From Sphingobium sp. (GTDB lineage: Bacteria; Pseudomonadota; Alphaproteobacteria; Sphingomonadales; Sphingomonadaceae), in NCBI GenBank assembly GCA_003248935.1, contig QFQF01000002.1, positions 62,001-126,000 of the forward strand: a stretch of 64,000 bases of DNA. Direction: 5' to 3'. Position numbers and translations under genes: made by a program. The notes under the pieces were generated by a model. It worked only from the letters and a program-made list of their open reading frames with translations, was not told where the DNA came from and did no database searches. Below are positions 1 through 7,610 of this stretch, one piece after another (the stretch's first letter is position 1; each line of letters opens with the position of its first letter).

Positions 1-901
1 CCTTTACCGGTTCGAGGCCGGTGGTGACGCCGTTGAACCATTCCTCCCCGGTCAGCACGCCGCGCGCGACCAGGAAGGCGAAGGCGTCCTTGATGTCGAG
101 CGTGCCGGACAGCAGGTCCGTGCCGCCCTCGTGCAGGAAGATGACGAACGCGTCGGCCTTCGTGACGGTCCAGCTGCGCCCGGCCGGGTCGACATAAGTG
201 CCGATCGCGGTGCCGGTCCGCGCATAGCTGAGCGTGGGCGGCGCGGCATGGTTGAGGAAACCGATCTCCAGCTTCGTGCTGAAATCCTTCGCCGCCGCCG
301 TGACGAAGGATTCAGTCAGGATGTTGTACTCCCCGTTGCCCGACAGGGTCATGTCGAACGTCAGGCTGAGGGTGGTCAGATCCCTGATCCTGCGCGGCTG
401 CATGGTCGCGGCGGTGTTGGCCGACAGATAGTTGCCGAACGCGACGTAGTGATAGCCGTAGACGCCGCAGCCCTTCGCCGTCGGATAGTGATCCGGCGCC
501 ATGGCGGAGATGATCACGTCATTGGGAAAGGTCGAGCGCAGCAGGCTGATCGTATCGACGATGTTGTCGCCGATGATGAGCGAACTGTCATAGGCGGTGC
601 ACCAGGGCGCGGGATAGGCGAAATAGTCGCCGGGTGCGTAGAGCATGTTGTCCGACAGGACGAGCCGCTCCTCGGATGTTGAGGCTGTACCCGTTCCCGT
701 TCCCGTTCCCGTGCCCGTGCCCGTGTCTGTGGTGCTGGAGGCTGGCGTGGGCGTGGGGCTGGGGGTGGGCGTCGGTATCGTCACGCTGCCCTGCGCCGCC
801 GCAGAAGAGCCGCTGCTCGCCGCATCGTCGCCGCCACCGCCGCATGCCGCCAGGGCGCCAGCCATCAACCCCAGAACCGAGGCCGTCCAAACAGATCTCA
901 T
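1..901 (-). CDS. GH12-like glycoside hydrolase lipoprotein, C-terminus cut by window edge
   Basis: The first 300 residues of a secreted lipoprotein are visible; the window ends a few residues before the expected C-terminus. Residues 1-20 form a lipoprotein signal ending in the lipobox LAAC (Cys20), followed by Gly/Ser, a Pro-Thr linker (about 42-53) and six Thr-Gly repeats (60-71). The rest resembles the glycoside hydrolase family 12 jelly roll: KLEIGFL matches the family's nucleophile strand (YELMIWL; Glu212) and GLEPVK matches the acid/base motif GTEPFTG (Glu297). GH12 enzymes cleave beta-1,4-glucans or xyloglucan. The substrate here is not known; two GH5 lipoproteins near 35 kb and 43 kb suggest polysaccharide processing at the envelope. 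The ATG at 901 was chosen because it gives the complete signal peptide. The family call is by motif and fold pattern, so moderately sure. Confidence 0.7.
   Translation of the reverse strand, partial: MRSVWTASVLGLMAGALAACGGGGDDAASSGSSAAAQGSVTIPTPTPSPTPTPASSTTDTGTGTGTGTGTGTASTSEERLVLSDNMLYAPGDYFAYPAPWCTAYDSSLIIGDNIVDTISLLRSTFPNDVIISAMAPDHYPTAKGCGVYGYHYVAFGNYLSANTAATMQPRRIRDLTTLSLTFDMTLSGNGEYNILTESFVTAAAKDFSTKLEIGFLNHAAPPTLSYARTGTAIGTYVDPAGRSWTVTKADAFVIFLHEGGTDLLSGTLDIKDAFAFLVARGVLTGEEWFNGVTTGLEPVK
690..725 (-). repeat. Six tandem hexanucleotides encoding (Thr-Gly)6
   Basis: Six consecutive 6-base units, CCCGTT three times then CCCGTG three times on the plus strand, lie inside the lipoprotein gene and encode its Thr-Gly linker. 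The unit length is a multiple of three, so copy-number change would lengthen or shorten the linker without a frameshift. Confidence 0.85.
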
Positions 902-1068
902 CGAATTGCCTACCGCAAGTGTCGCCGGCCCCGCGCCGGACGACAGCACAGCCGCAATGGCCCGATCGTAGTAAATTTCGGGCTAACGCCAGCTTCGTTC
1001 TGGAAGGAATTCTGCTTTTTTCTTATTAACTTAGCGCAAGATTTTCAGTCCGGGAGCGCAACGATCGG

Positions 1069-1584
1069 CTACCCCCGCGGAATACGGCGGGCGCTGGCCA
1101 TGTGATGCGCATGGGTGATCGCGACGGCCAGTGCGTCCGCGGCGTCCGATCCGGCGATGGTAATGCCGGGCAACAGCCGCTCGACCATTGCGTGTACCTG
1201 TTCCTTGCTGGCGTTGCCGACGCCGACGACCGATTTCTTGACCAGCCGCGCCGCATATTCACCGACCGCGATGCCCGCGCGTGCCGCGTTCAGCAGGACG
1301 ACGCCGCGCGCCTGCCCCAGCTTCAGTGTCGATTGCGGGTTGCTGTTGACGAATACCTCCTCGACCCCCGCGCCATCGGGCCGGTGGGCGAGGATCAGGT
1401 CGGTGAGCGCGGCGTCGAGCGCCAGCAGCCGCGTGGCGAGCGGCGCCTTCGCATCGGTCCTGATCTGTCCGTTGGCAATGTGGGAGAGGCGGTTGCCGTC
1501 GGCCAGGATGACGCCCCAGCCGGTGGAGGCCAGCCCGGGATCGAGGCCGAGGATGACGCGCGGCGCTGGACGGGCCAGGGTCAG
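1069..1584 (-). CDS. ruvC: Crossover junction endodeoxyribonuclease RuvC
   Basis: Holliday junction resolvase acting with RuvAB in recombinational repair. The conserved start VILGLDPGLASTGWG carries the first catalytic Asp; VEEVFVN carries the catalytic Glu; the C-terminal GSDAADALAVAITHAHH carries the final acidic cluster. Length of about 171 residues is normal. No ATG, GTG or TTG lies between the upstream gene's stop and the conserved N-terminus: the nearest ATG (1728) would add 48 unrelated Arg-rich residues inside yebC. The best start is a CTG at 1584, overlapping the yebC stop (CTGA) with GGAG 8 bases upstream, suggesting translational coupling. Product certain, start uncertain. Confidence 0.93.
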   Translation of the reverse strand: MTLARPAPRVILGLDPGLASTGWGVILADGNRLSHIANGQIRTDAKAPLATRLLALDAALTDLILAHRPDGAGVEEVFVNSNPQSTLKLGQARGVVLLNAARAGIAVGEYAARLVKKSVVGVGNASKEQVHAMVERLLPGITIAGSDAADALAVAITHAHHMASARRIPRG

Positions 1585-2324
1585 CCCAGCTTCTCCATCA
1601 CCGCGTCCGACACCTCGTAGTTGCCCCAGACGGTCTGCACGTCGTCGTCGTCGTCGAGCGTGTCGACCAGCTTCAGCAGCGTGCCGGCATTGCTCTCGTC
1701 CAGCTCGACCGTCGTCTGCGGCTTCCACGCGAGCTTCGCGCTTTCCGCTTCGCCCAGCGTCCCCTCGAGCGCCTTGGCGACCTCATGCAGGGCGTCCATC
1801 GCGGTCCAGATCTCATGCTCGTCGTCGGACGAGGACACGTCCTCCGCCCCGGCCTCCAGCGCTGCCTCGAACACCTTCTCCGCGTCGCCGACACCGGCCG
1901 GATAGGTGATGAGGCCCATGCGGTCGAAGCCGTGGCTGACCGCGCCCGACGCGCCGAGGTTGCCGCCATTCTTCGAGAAGGCGGTGCGGACGTTGGTCGC
2001 GGTGCGGTTGCGGTTGTCGGTCAGCGCCTCGACGATGATCGCGACGCCGCCGGGGCCATAACCCTCGTAGCGCACTTCCTCGTAATTCTCGCCGCCCGCC
2101 GCCGACGCCTTGTCGATCGCGCGCTGGATATTGTCCTTCGGCATCGACTGCGCCTTGGCCGCGTTGATGGCGAGGCGCAGGCGCGGGTTCATGTCCGGGT
2201 CGGGCATGCCCATCTTCGCCGCGACGGTGATTTCACGGCTGAGCTTGGAGAACATGGCGGAGCGCTTTTTGTCCTGCGCGCCCTTGCGATGCATGATGTT
2301 CTTGAATTTGGAATGGCCGGCCAC
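1581..2324 (-). CDS. yebC: YebC/PmpR (TACO1) family protein
   Basis: 247-residue member of the YebC/TACO1 family, beginning with the hallmark MAGHSKFKNIMHRKGAQDKKR and containing GYGPGGVAIIVEALTDNRNRT. Family members have been described as transcription regulators and, more recently, as ribosome-associated factors that help translate proline-rich stretches. The acidic C-terminal part (KLVDTLDDDDDVQTVWGNYE) is typical. It sits directly upstream of ruvC and overlaps it by a few bases, an arrangement common in proteobacteria. The ATG start is secure because the N-terminal motif begins there. Confidence 0.95.
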   Translation of the reverse strand: MAGHSKFKNIMHRKGAQDKKRSAMFSKLSREITVAAKMGMPDPDMNPRLRLAINAAKAQSMPKDNIQRAIDKASAAGGENYEEVRYEGYGPGGVAIIVEALTDNRNRTATNVRTAFSKNGGNLGASGAVSHGFDRMGLITYPAGVGDAEKVFEAALEAGAEDVSSSDDEHEIWTAMDALHEVAKALEGTLGEAESAKLAWKPQTTVELDESNAGTLLKLVDTLDDDDDVQTVWGNYEVSDAVMEKLG

Positions 2325-2427
2325 AGGCCCGCTCCTTACGATCTGTCTGGTTGCGAAGTGGCGCGTTCTCTAGCGACGGGGGCCGCCGGAGGCAACCGTC
2401 ACGACGCGGTGCCGGCCGCTCCGCGCT

Positions 2428-2757
2428 TCAGTCGACGCGGACGGCCGTGCCGGTGGCGGAGACCATCAGCATCGACCCGTTGGCGCCCAGCACCTCGTAA
2501 TCGAGATCGACGCCGATCACGGCGTTGGCGCCCATGGTCGCGGCGCGGGTGCGCATTTCCTGGATCGCCTGGTCGCGGGCGCGCTCCAGCACGTCCTCAT
2601 AGGCGCCCGCCCGGCCACCGACGATGTCGCGCACGCTGGCGAACAGGTCACGGAACAGGTTGGCACCCACGATCACCTCTCCGGTGACGATGCCGAAATA
2701 CTGGCGGGCCGGACGCCCCTCGATCGAGGGGGTGGTGGTGACGATCATCTCTGTCAT
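2428..2757 (-). CDS. YbjQ/UPF0145 family protein
   Basis: 109-residue protein of the YbjQ (UPF0145, heavy-metal-binding-like) family. The recognisable core is YFGIVTGEVIVGANLFRDLFASVRDIVGGRAGAYE followed by ANAVIGVDLDYEVLG and a final MLMVSATGTAVRV. Family members form small pentameric alpha/beta assemblies of unknown role. No signal peptide or membrane segment. A GGAG-rich stretch lies upstream of the ATG. Function cannot be inferred from the neighbours. Confidence 0.9.
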   Translation of the reverse strand: MTEMIVTTTPSIEGRPARQYFGIVTGEVIVGANLFRDLFASVRDIVGGRAGAYEDVLERARDQAIQEMRTRAATMGANAVIGVDLDYEVLGANGSMLMVSATGTAVRVD

Positions 2758-2790
2758 GATCTGCTCCTCTCCTTCGCCCGGCCGACGGTC

Positions 2791-3033
2791 CTATTCCAGA
2801 CCGAGCGCGTTCTTGTAGGTTTCCAGCAGGGCTTCCGCTTCCTGCCGCGCATGGGTTTCCATCTTGCGCAGCCGGACGATCGTGCGGATCGTCTTCACGT
2901 CATAGCCCGTGGCCTTCGCCTCGCCATACACGTCCTTGATGTCGTCGGCGACGCCCTTCTTTTCCTCTTCCAGCCGTTCGATACGTTCGATCAGCAGGCG
3001 CAACTGGTCGGCGGCGACATTGCCCTCGCTCAT
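2791..3033 (-). CDS. gapR: GapR-family nucleoid-associated protein (DUF2312)
   Basis: 80-residue protein matching the DUF2312/GapR family: NVAADQLRLLIERIERLEEEKKGVADDIKDVYGEAKATGYDVKTIRTIVRLRK is nearly diagnostic. In Caulobacter GapR binds overtwisted DNA ahead of replication and transcription machinery and helps topoisomerases. The first half is a coiled coil with Lys/Arg positions that contact DNA; the second half is a short helical hairpin. It is an essential-type chromosome maintenance protein in alphaproteobacteria. The start ATG at 3033 fits family length. Confidence 0.92.
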   Translation of the reverse strand: MSEGNVAADQLRLLIERIERLEEEKKGVADDIKDVYGEAKATGYDVKTIRTIVRLRKMETHARQEAEALLETYKNALGLE

Positions 3034-3081
3034 GGATGGGTCTCCCTGATGGATAAAGATGGTGAATCGGAAGCGGTGCCC

Positions 3082-3381
3082 TTAATGGCTCGCAGCGTTC
3101 TTCGCCATGCTTTCCTTCATCCGGTCGAGCTGTTCCTGGCTCGCCTCCCCCTGATAGCGTGCCTTCCACTCGGCAAACGGCATGCCATAGATCAGTTCGC
3201 GCGCCTCGTCCCTCGACAGCGCGCCGTCGGCCTCCGCGACCCAGTCGGCGAGGCAATTCCGGCAGAATCCGGATAGCCCCATCAGGTCGACATTCTGTAC
3301 GTCCGATCGATGGCGCAAATGTTCGACGAGGCGGCGGAAGGCGGTTGCGGCGACCGCATCATTGAGTATTGTGCCGGCCAA
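3082..3381 (-). CDS. DUF1244 family protein
   Basis: 99-residue cytosolic protein of the DUF1244 family (structure known as the SMc04008-like fold), found mainly in alpha- and gammaproteobacteria; function unknown. Characteristic motifs are AFRRLVEHLRHRSDVQNVDLMGLSGFCRNCLADW and YGMPFAEWKARYQ. Its start lies about 95 bases from the divergently transcribed pyruvate kinase, so the two share a promoter region. No signal peptide. Confidence 0.9.
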   Translation of the reverse strand: MAGTILNDAVAATAFRRLVEHLRHRSDVQNVDLMGLSGFCRNCLADWVAEADGALSRDEARELIYGMPFAEWKARYQGEASQEQLDRMKESMAKNAASH

Positions 3382-3476
3382 AATTAATCTCCATCACGAA
3401 ATATCCCTGTCGTGCAGCTCGGATAGCGAAAAATGGTCCGCCGGAAAATGGCGGGATGCAACGGTCAGGAGTTACT

Positions 3477-4937
3477 GTGAAGAAGATACGTCCACGGTCG
3501 CGCAAGGTCCGGATTCTGGCGACACTGGGTCCGGCGAGCAACAGCGCGGAGATGATCCGCAAGCTCTATCTCGCCGGTGCGGATGCGTTCCGCATCAACA
3601 TGAGCCACGGGTCGCATGAGGACCATGCCGAGCGCATCGCCGCGATCCGCGCGCTGGAAAAGGAATTCGGGCGGCCCACCACGATCCTCGCCGACCTGCA
3701 GGGCCCCAAGCTGCGCGTGGGCACGTTCGCGACCGGCGTCGCGGTGCTGAAGCAGGGCGCATCGTTCGTGCTCGACCGGGACGAGACGCCGGGCGATACC
3801 GAGCGCGTGAACCTGCCGCATCCCGAAATCTATCAGGCGCTGATCCCCGACACACGCCTGCTGCTCGACGACGGCAAGCTGGTGCTGCGCGTCAAGTCGG
3901 TCGCGCCCGACCGGATCGAGACGGTGGTCGAGATCGGCGGCACCCTGTCGAACCGCAAGGGCGTGAACGTGCCCGACGTGGTCGTGCCGATGGCGGCGAT
4001 GACGGAAAAGGACCGGCGTGACCTGTCCTTCGCCGTGCAGCAGCATTGCGACTGGATCGCTCTCAGCTTCGTGCAGCGGCCCGAGGATCTGGCGGAGGCC
4101 CGCAAGCTGATGGGCGGCTACGGCTCGCTGATGGCGAAGATCGAGAAGCCTGCGGCCGTCCAGCGGCTCGACGAACTGCTCGAACTGGCCGACGCGGTGA
4201 TGGTCGCGCGCGGCGACCTGGGTGTCGAGCTGCCCCCCTATGCCGTGCCGCCGCTGCAGAAGCAGATCGTGGAGAGCGCGCGGCGGCTGGGCAAGCCGGT
4301 GGTGGTCGCCACGCAGATGCTGGAGTCGATGATCAAGGCGCCGACGCCGACGCGCGCGGAAGTGTCGGACGTCGCCACGGCGGTCTATGACGGCGCCGAC
4401 GCGATCATGCTGTCGGCCGAGACGGCGGCGGGCGACTGGCCGGAGGAAGCGGTGGCGATGATGGACGCGATCGCCCACAGCGTCGAGCGCGATCCCGGCT
4501 ATCTGCGTCGCCTGCACTTTACCGAGACCGCGCCGGACCCGACCACCGCCGACGCTCTGGCGGAAGCGAGCGGTTCGATCACCGCCACGGTTTCGGCCAG
4601 CGTCATCACCTGCTTCACGTCCAGCGGATCGACCGTGCGCCGCGTCGCGCGCGAGCGGCCCTCCGCGCCGATCCTGGCGCTGACGCCCCGGCAGGACACG
4701 GCCCGCAAGCTCGGCCTGACATGGGGCGTGCACGCGGTCCGCACGAAGGACATCGGATCGTTCGAGGAGATGATCGCCAAGGCGCGCCGCATGGCGCTGC
4801 GCCACGAGATGGGGCGCGCGGGCGAGAAGATCATCGTGCTGGCGGGTGTTCCGTTCGGCACGCCCGGTTCCACGAACGTCATCCATGTCGCGAGCCTGCG
4901 CGGCGACGAACTGAAGGGACGCGAGGACGAAGCCTGA
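3477..4937 (+). CDS. pyk: Pyruvate kinase
   Basis: Converts phosphoenolpyruvate and ADP to pyruvate and ATP in glycolysis. The 486-residue chain shows the N-terminal substrate motif ATLGPAS, DLQGPKLRVG, the Lys loop MAKIEKPAAVQRLDE, the metal motif VARGDLGVELP, and the ATQMLESMI / DVATAVYDGADAIMLSAETA core, followed by the C-terminal allosteric domain ending FGTPGSTNVIHV. I chose GTG at 3477 because AGGAG (3467-3471) stands 5 bases upstream and the protein then starts right at the conserved KVRILATLGP region; an ATG at 3456 is in frame but lacks a comparable site. Confidence 0.97.
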   Translation: MKKIRPRSRKVRILATLGPASNSAEMIRKLYLAGADAFRINMSHGSHEDHAERIAAIRALEKEFGRPTTILADLQGPKLRVGTFATGVAVLKQGASFVLDRDETPGDTERVNLPHPEIYQALIPDTRLLLDDGKLVLRVKSVAPDRIETVVEIGGTLSNRKGVNVPDVVVPMAAMTEKDRRDLSFAVQQHCDWIALSFVQRPEDLAEARKLMGGYGSLMAKIEKPAAVQRLDELLELADAVMVARGDLGVELPPYAVPPLQKQIVESARRLGKPVVVATQMLESMIKAPTPTRAEVSDVATAVYDGADAIMLSAETAAGDWPEEAVAMMDAIAHSVERDPGYLRRLHFTETAPDPTTADALAEASGSITATVSASVITCFTSSGSTVRRVARERPSAPILALTPRQDTARKLGLTWGVHAVRTKDIGSFEEMIAKARRMALRHEMGRAGEKIIVLAGVPFGTPGSTNVIHVASLRGDELKGREDEA

Positions 4938-4945
4938 CGGGGTTG

Positions 4946-4970
4946 CCCCGGGGCCTGACGGGCTCCGGGG
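4946..4970 (+). terminator. Weak hairpin after pyk
   Basis: CCCCGG (4946-4951) can pair with CCGGGG (4965-4970) just after the pyk stop. There is no T-run, so it may only be an mRNA-stabilising stem. Confidence 0.3.
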
Positions 4971-5050
4971 TGGTGGCCACGCTTCCCGCATGGACAGTCC
5001 GGGACGGGGAAGCTAACGCCTGCGCGCATCATTTCAGCGCAGGAGTTCCC

Positions 5051-5431
5051 ATGTCACGCAGGCTCATTTCCTCCGGCTCGCCATTCGAGGCGCAGGTCGG
5101 TTATTCCAGGGCCGTAGTGCAGGGAGACTTGTGCTTCGTCGCCGGAACGACCGGCTATGATCCCGAGACGCGGGCGATGCCCGATTCCGTCGCGGAGCAG
5201 GCGGCGAACGCACTGAAGGTTGTCGGTGCGGCGCTGGCGGAGGCGGGCTTTTCCTTCGCCGACGTCGTGCGCGCGACCTACTACATCACGGACGCGGCCT
5301 ACTGGGACCAGATCGGTCCGGTACTCGGCGGCACGTTCGGCGATATCAGGCCCGCGGCGACCTGCCTTGTATGCGGACTGGTGAAGCCCGAAATGAAGAT
5401 CGAGATCGAAGTGACCGCGCTCAAGAGGTGA
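5051..5431 (+). CDS. RidA/YjgF family protein (cytosolic)
   Basis: 126-residue RidA-superfamily protein. Family members hydrolyse reactive enamine/imine intermediates or related compounds. Visible motifs: the N-terminal GYSRAVVQGDLCFVAGTTGYDPETRAMP, the central VVRATYYITDAAYWDQIGP, and the C-terminal EIEVTAL strand. It lacks the PxR-S-x-V signature of canonical RidA (here RPAATCLVCGL), so it probably belongs to one of the Rid1-7 side branches and need not be a 2-iminobutanoate deaminase. AGGAG at 5041-5045 supports the ATG. The next gene starts 5 bases after the stop, so they are likely co-transcribed. Confidence 0.88.
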   Translation: MSRRLISSGSPFEAQVGYSRAVVQGDLCFVAGTTGYDPETRAMPDSVAEQAANALKVVGAALAEAGFSFADVVRATYYITDAAYWDQIGPVLGGTFGDIRPAATCLVCGLVKPEMKIEIEVTALKR

Positions 5432-5436
5432 ACCCG

Positions 5437-5790
5437 ATGACGATCACCATGTATGGCATCAAGAATTGCGACACGATCAAGAAGGCGCGGACCTGGCTTG
5501 AGACCAATGGCGTCGACTATGTCTTCCACGACTACAAGGCGGCCGGGATCGACGCGGCGTCGCTGGGCAAGTGGGTGGCGGAGCATGGCTGGGAGACGGT
5601 CCTGAACCGCGCCGGCACGACCTTCCGCGCGCTGCCCGACGTGGACAAGGCCGGGATCGACGCGGACAAGGCGGTGGCGCTGATGCAGGCCAATCCGTCG
5701 ATGATCAAGCGGCCGGTGCTCGACCTTGGCGACCGGACGATCGTGGGTTTCAAGCCGGACGTCTATATCGAGACCTTCGCCCGGCAGTGA
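5437..5790 (+). CDS. ArsC/Spx-like reductase family protein (YffB type)
   Basis: 117-residue thioredoxin-fold protein of the ArsC-like family. It opens MYGIKNCDTIKKARTWL, the YffB/Spx-type motif with a single Cys (Cys11), and has the conserved IKRPVLDLG segment containing the cis-Pro. Family members include glutathione-dependent arsenate reductases and YffB proteins of unknown substrate. No arsenic-resistance genes are nearby, so an arsenate role is not supported. It follows the RidA gene by 5 bases. Confidence 0.88.
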   Translation: MTITMYGIKNCDTIKKARTWLETNGVDYVFHDYKAAGIDAASLGKWVAEHGWETVLNRAGTTFRALPDVDKAGIDADKAVALMQANPSMIKRPVLDLGDRTIVGFKPDVYIETFARQ

Positions 5791-5860
5791 ACGGCGGCAG
5801 GCCCCGTATCGTCGCGCCATCGTCACGCTATCGTCACGGTGCGGGTCTAGCGCGGCCGCC

Positions 5861-6907
5861 ATGTTGAAACGCACGATCGCGCCGCTGCTCGCGGCTCTGG
5901 TTCTCGCCATGCCCATGCCCGTCACGGCTCAGGATGCGCCCAAGGCGCCCTTCATCATCGCCCATCGCGGCGACAGCGGCGAACGGCCCGAGCACACGCT
6001 CGGCGCCTACGAGCGCGCGATCGACCAGGGGGCCGACTATATCGAGCCCGACCTCGTCCTGACGAAGGACGGCGTGCTGGTCGACCGGCACGAGAACGAT
6101 ATCTCTGGCACCACCGACGTCGCCGACCATCCCGAGTTCGCCGATCGAAAGACCACCAAGACGATCGACGGCGAGACGATCACCGGCTGGTTCACGGAGG
6201 ATTTCACGCTCGCCGAACTGCGCACGCTGCGCGCGAAGGAGCGGCTGGGGCAGGTACGCAAGGGCAGCGCCCGGTTCGACGGGCTGTACCAGATCCCGAC
6301 GTTCGAGGAGGTGCTGCGCCTCGCCAGTGCGCGGTCGCAGGCGGGCGGACGCCGCATCGGCGTCTATCCGGAAACCAAGCACCCGACCTATTTCGCGAAG
6401 ATCGGCCTGCCGCACGAGGGGCCGTTGCTCGCGCTGCTGGCCCAATATGGCTATGCTGGCGCGCAGGATCCGGTCTTCATCCAGTCGTTCGAGGTCGGCA
6501 ATCTGAAGGCGCTGCACGGCAGGACGCCGGTCCGTCTGGTCCAGCTCGTCGCCTCCCAGGGCGGGCCGCCGGACATGCCGGGCACCAGCTATGCCGCGAT
6601 GATGGACGCGAAGGGCCTGAAGGCGATCGCCGCTTATGCCAGCGGCCTTGGCCCCAGCTTCGACATGGTGATCACGCCGGAGGGGAAGGATACCGGGCTT
6701 GTCGCGCGCGCCCATGCCGCCGGGTTGCAGGTTCATCCGTGGACGCTGCGGGCGGAGAACATGTTCCTGCCGCCGCCGTTCCGCCGGGGAGACGACCCCG
6801 CCGCACACGGCGATTTCGCCGGTGCGGTGCGGGCCGTGGCGGCAACCGGCGTCGACGGCCTGTTCAGCGATTTCCCGGGGCCGGCGCGGGACGCGCTCGC
6901 GCGCTGA
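5861..6907 (+). CDS. glpQ: Secreted glycerophosphodiester phosphodiesterase
   Basis: 348-residue periplasmic enzyme that hydrolyses deacylated phospholipids (glycerophosphodiesters) to glycerol-3-phosphate and an alcohol. A signal peptide covers about residues 1-24 (KRTIAPLLAALVLAMPMPVTA|QDA). The GDPD active-site region is clear: IAHRGDSGERPEHTLGAYERAIDQGADYIEPDLVLTKDGVLVDRHE, with the two catalytic His residues and the metal Glu/Asp. The C-terminal VHPWTLRAEN and GVDGLFSDFP match GlpQ-type enzymes. ATG 5861 was chosen because it starts the signal peptide. Its length and insertions fit periplasmic GlpQ rather than cytosolic UgpQ. Confidence 0.93.
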   Translation: MLKRTIAPLLAALVLAMPMPVTAQDAPKAPFIIAHRGDSGERPEHTLGAYERAIDQGADYIEPDLVLTKDGVLVDRHENDISGTTDVADHPEFADRKTTKTIDGETITGWFTEDFTLAELRTLRAKERLGQVRKGSARFDGLYQIPTFEEVLRLASARSQAGGRRIGVYPETKHPTYFAKIGLPHEGPLLALLAQYGYAGAQDPVFIQSFEVGNLKALHGRTPVRLVQLVASQGGPPDMPGTSYAAMMDAKGLKAIAAYASGLGPSFDMVITPEGKDTGLVARAHAAGLQVHPWTLRAENMFLPPPFRRGDDPAAHGDFAGAVRAVAATGVDGLFSDFPGPARDALAR

Positions 6908-6930
6908 ATATTTCCGCAGGGGTTTTATAT

Positions 6931-6941
6931 TCCCATAGGGA
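6931..6941 (+). promoter_or_regulatory. Short palindrome upstream of the Rrf2 regulator
   Basis: TCCC-ATA-GGGA lies 39 bases before the Rrf2 gene in a locally AT-rich stretch. The arms are only 4 bases, so it is a weak candidate for an autoregulatory operator. Confidence 0.3.
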
Positions 6942-6979
6942 CTCTTGAATTTCCCGTCGGTTCGGCCGAATGTCGGGGC

Positions 6980-7399
6980 ATGTTGTCGCAGAAGACCCGT
7001 TACGCCATCCGCGCCCTTCAACATCTGGCGGACAACTATGGAAAGGGGCCGGTGCCCCTGACCGATATCGCCGACTCGCAGAACATTCCCGCGAAGTTCC
7101 TGACGGTGATCCTGTCGGAGATGTCGCGCGAGGGGCTGGTCGCGACCCAGCGCGGCCGCGACGGAGGCTACTGGCTTGCCCTGTCGCCGATCGACATCAG
7201 CTATGGCGACATCGTGCGCCTGACGCGCGGTTCGCTGGCACTGGTGCCGTGTGCCAGCCGCTTCGCGCACGAGAAATGCAAGAATTGCGTGCCGGAGGAG
7301 GAGTGCCGCCTCCACCGGGTCATGCTGCGCGTCCGTGACGAAATGGCCAGGGTGCTGGACGGCATCAGCCTCGCGGAGCCCTTTCCCGCCATCGCCTGA
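6980..7399 (+). CDS. Rrf2 family transcriptional regulator
   Basis: 139-residue winged-helix regulator of the Rrf2 family (relatives: IscR, NsrR, RirA, CymR). The opening MLSQKTRYAIRALQHLADNYGKGPVPLTDIADSQNIPAKFLTVILSEM is the family DNA-binding domain. Four cysteines occur at about residues 92, 100, 103 and 109 (PCAS...EKCKNCVPEEEC), in the loop where iron-sulfur-sensing members bind their cluster; the C-x7-C-x2-C-x5-C spacing differs slightly from IscR. It could sense iron-sulfur status or act like the cysteine-responsive CymR. It precedes a hydrolase, YezD and a TonB receptor, which may be its targets. Confidence 0.9.
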   Translation: MLSQKTRYAIRALQHLADNYGKGPVPLTDIADSQNIPAKFLTVILSEMSREGLVATQRGRDGGYWLALSPIDISYGDIVRLTRGSLALVPCASRFAHEKCKNCVPEEECRLHRVMLRVRDEMARVLDGISLAEPFPAIA

Positions 7400-7426
7400 T
7401 CGCGCCGGTTCACGGACATCTTCAGC

Positions 7427-7445
7427 CGGGAGCGGGCGGCTCCCG
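7427..7445 (+). terminator. Hairpin after the Rrf2 gene
   Basis: CGGGAGC and GCTCCCG pair around a 5-base loop 28 bases after the stop. No T-run follows, so it is only a possible terminator. Confidence 0.35.
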
Positions 7446-7552
7446 CACATTCCCGGCCTTCTTTCCCGACCGTAATGACGGCGCACGGACGGCTGTGTCC
7501 GGGCCCGTTTCAGGCTGCCCATTTTTTGCCACATTCCGGCGACAAGTGATTG

Positions 7553-7569
7553 TCTACTTAAATAATAGA
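7553..7569 (+). promoter_or_regulatory. TCTA-N9-TAGA operator candidate, copy 1
   Basis: Inverted repeat TCTA-N9-TAGA in an AT-rich stretch upstream of the RBBP9-type hydrolase gene. The same half-sites with identical spacing recur at 8388-8404 upstream of yezD. An Rrf2 regulator is encoded immediately upstream and is the obvious candidate binder, though this is inference. Confidence 0.45.
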
Positions 7570-7610
7570 ATTATATGGAAGGCTCGGCATTGAACGAGGA
7601 GCGCAACAGG

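Noticed and set aside
3465..4991. Long open frame antisense to pyruvate kinase
   Set aside because: Arg/His-rich translation without family motifs; shadow frame of a high-GC gene.
5437..5790. Arsenate resistance determinant
   Set aside because: ArsC-like fold but YffB-type; no arsR, arsB or acr3 gene nearby.
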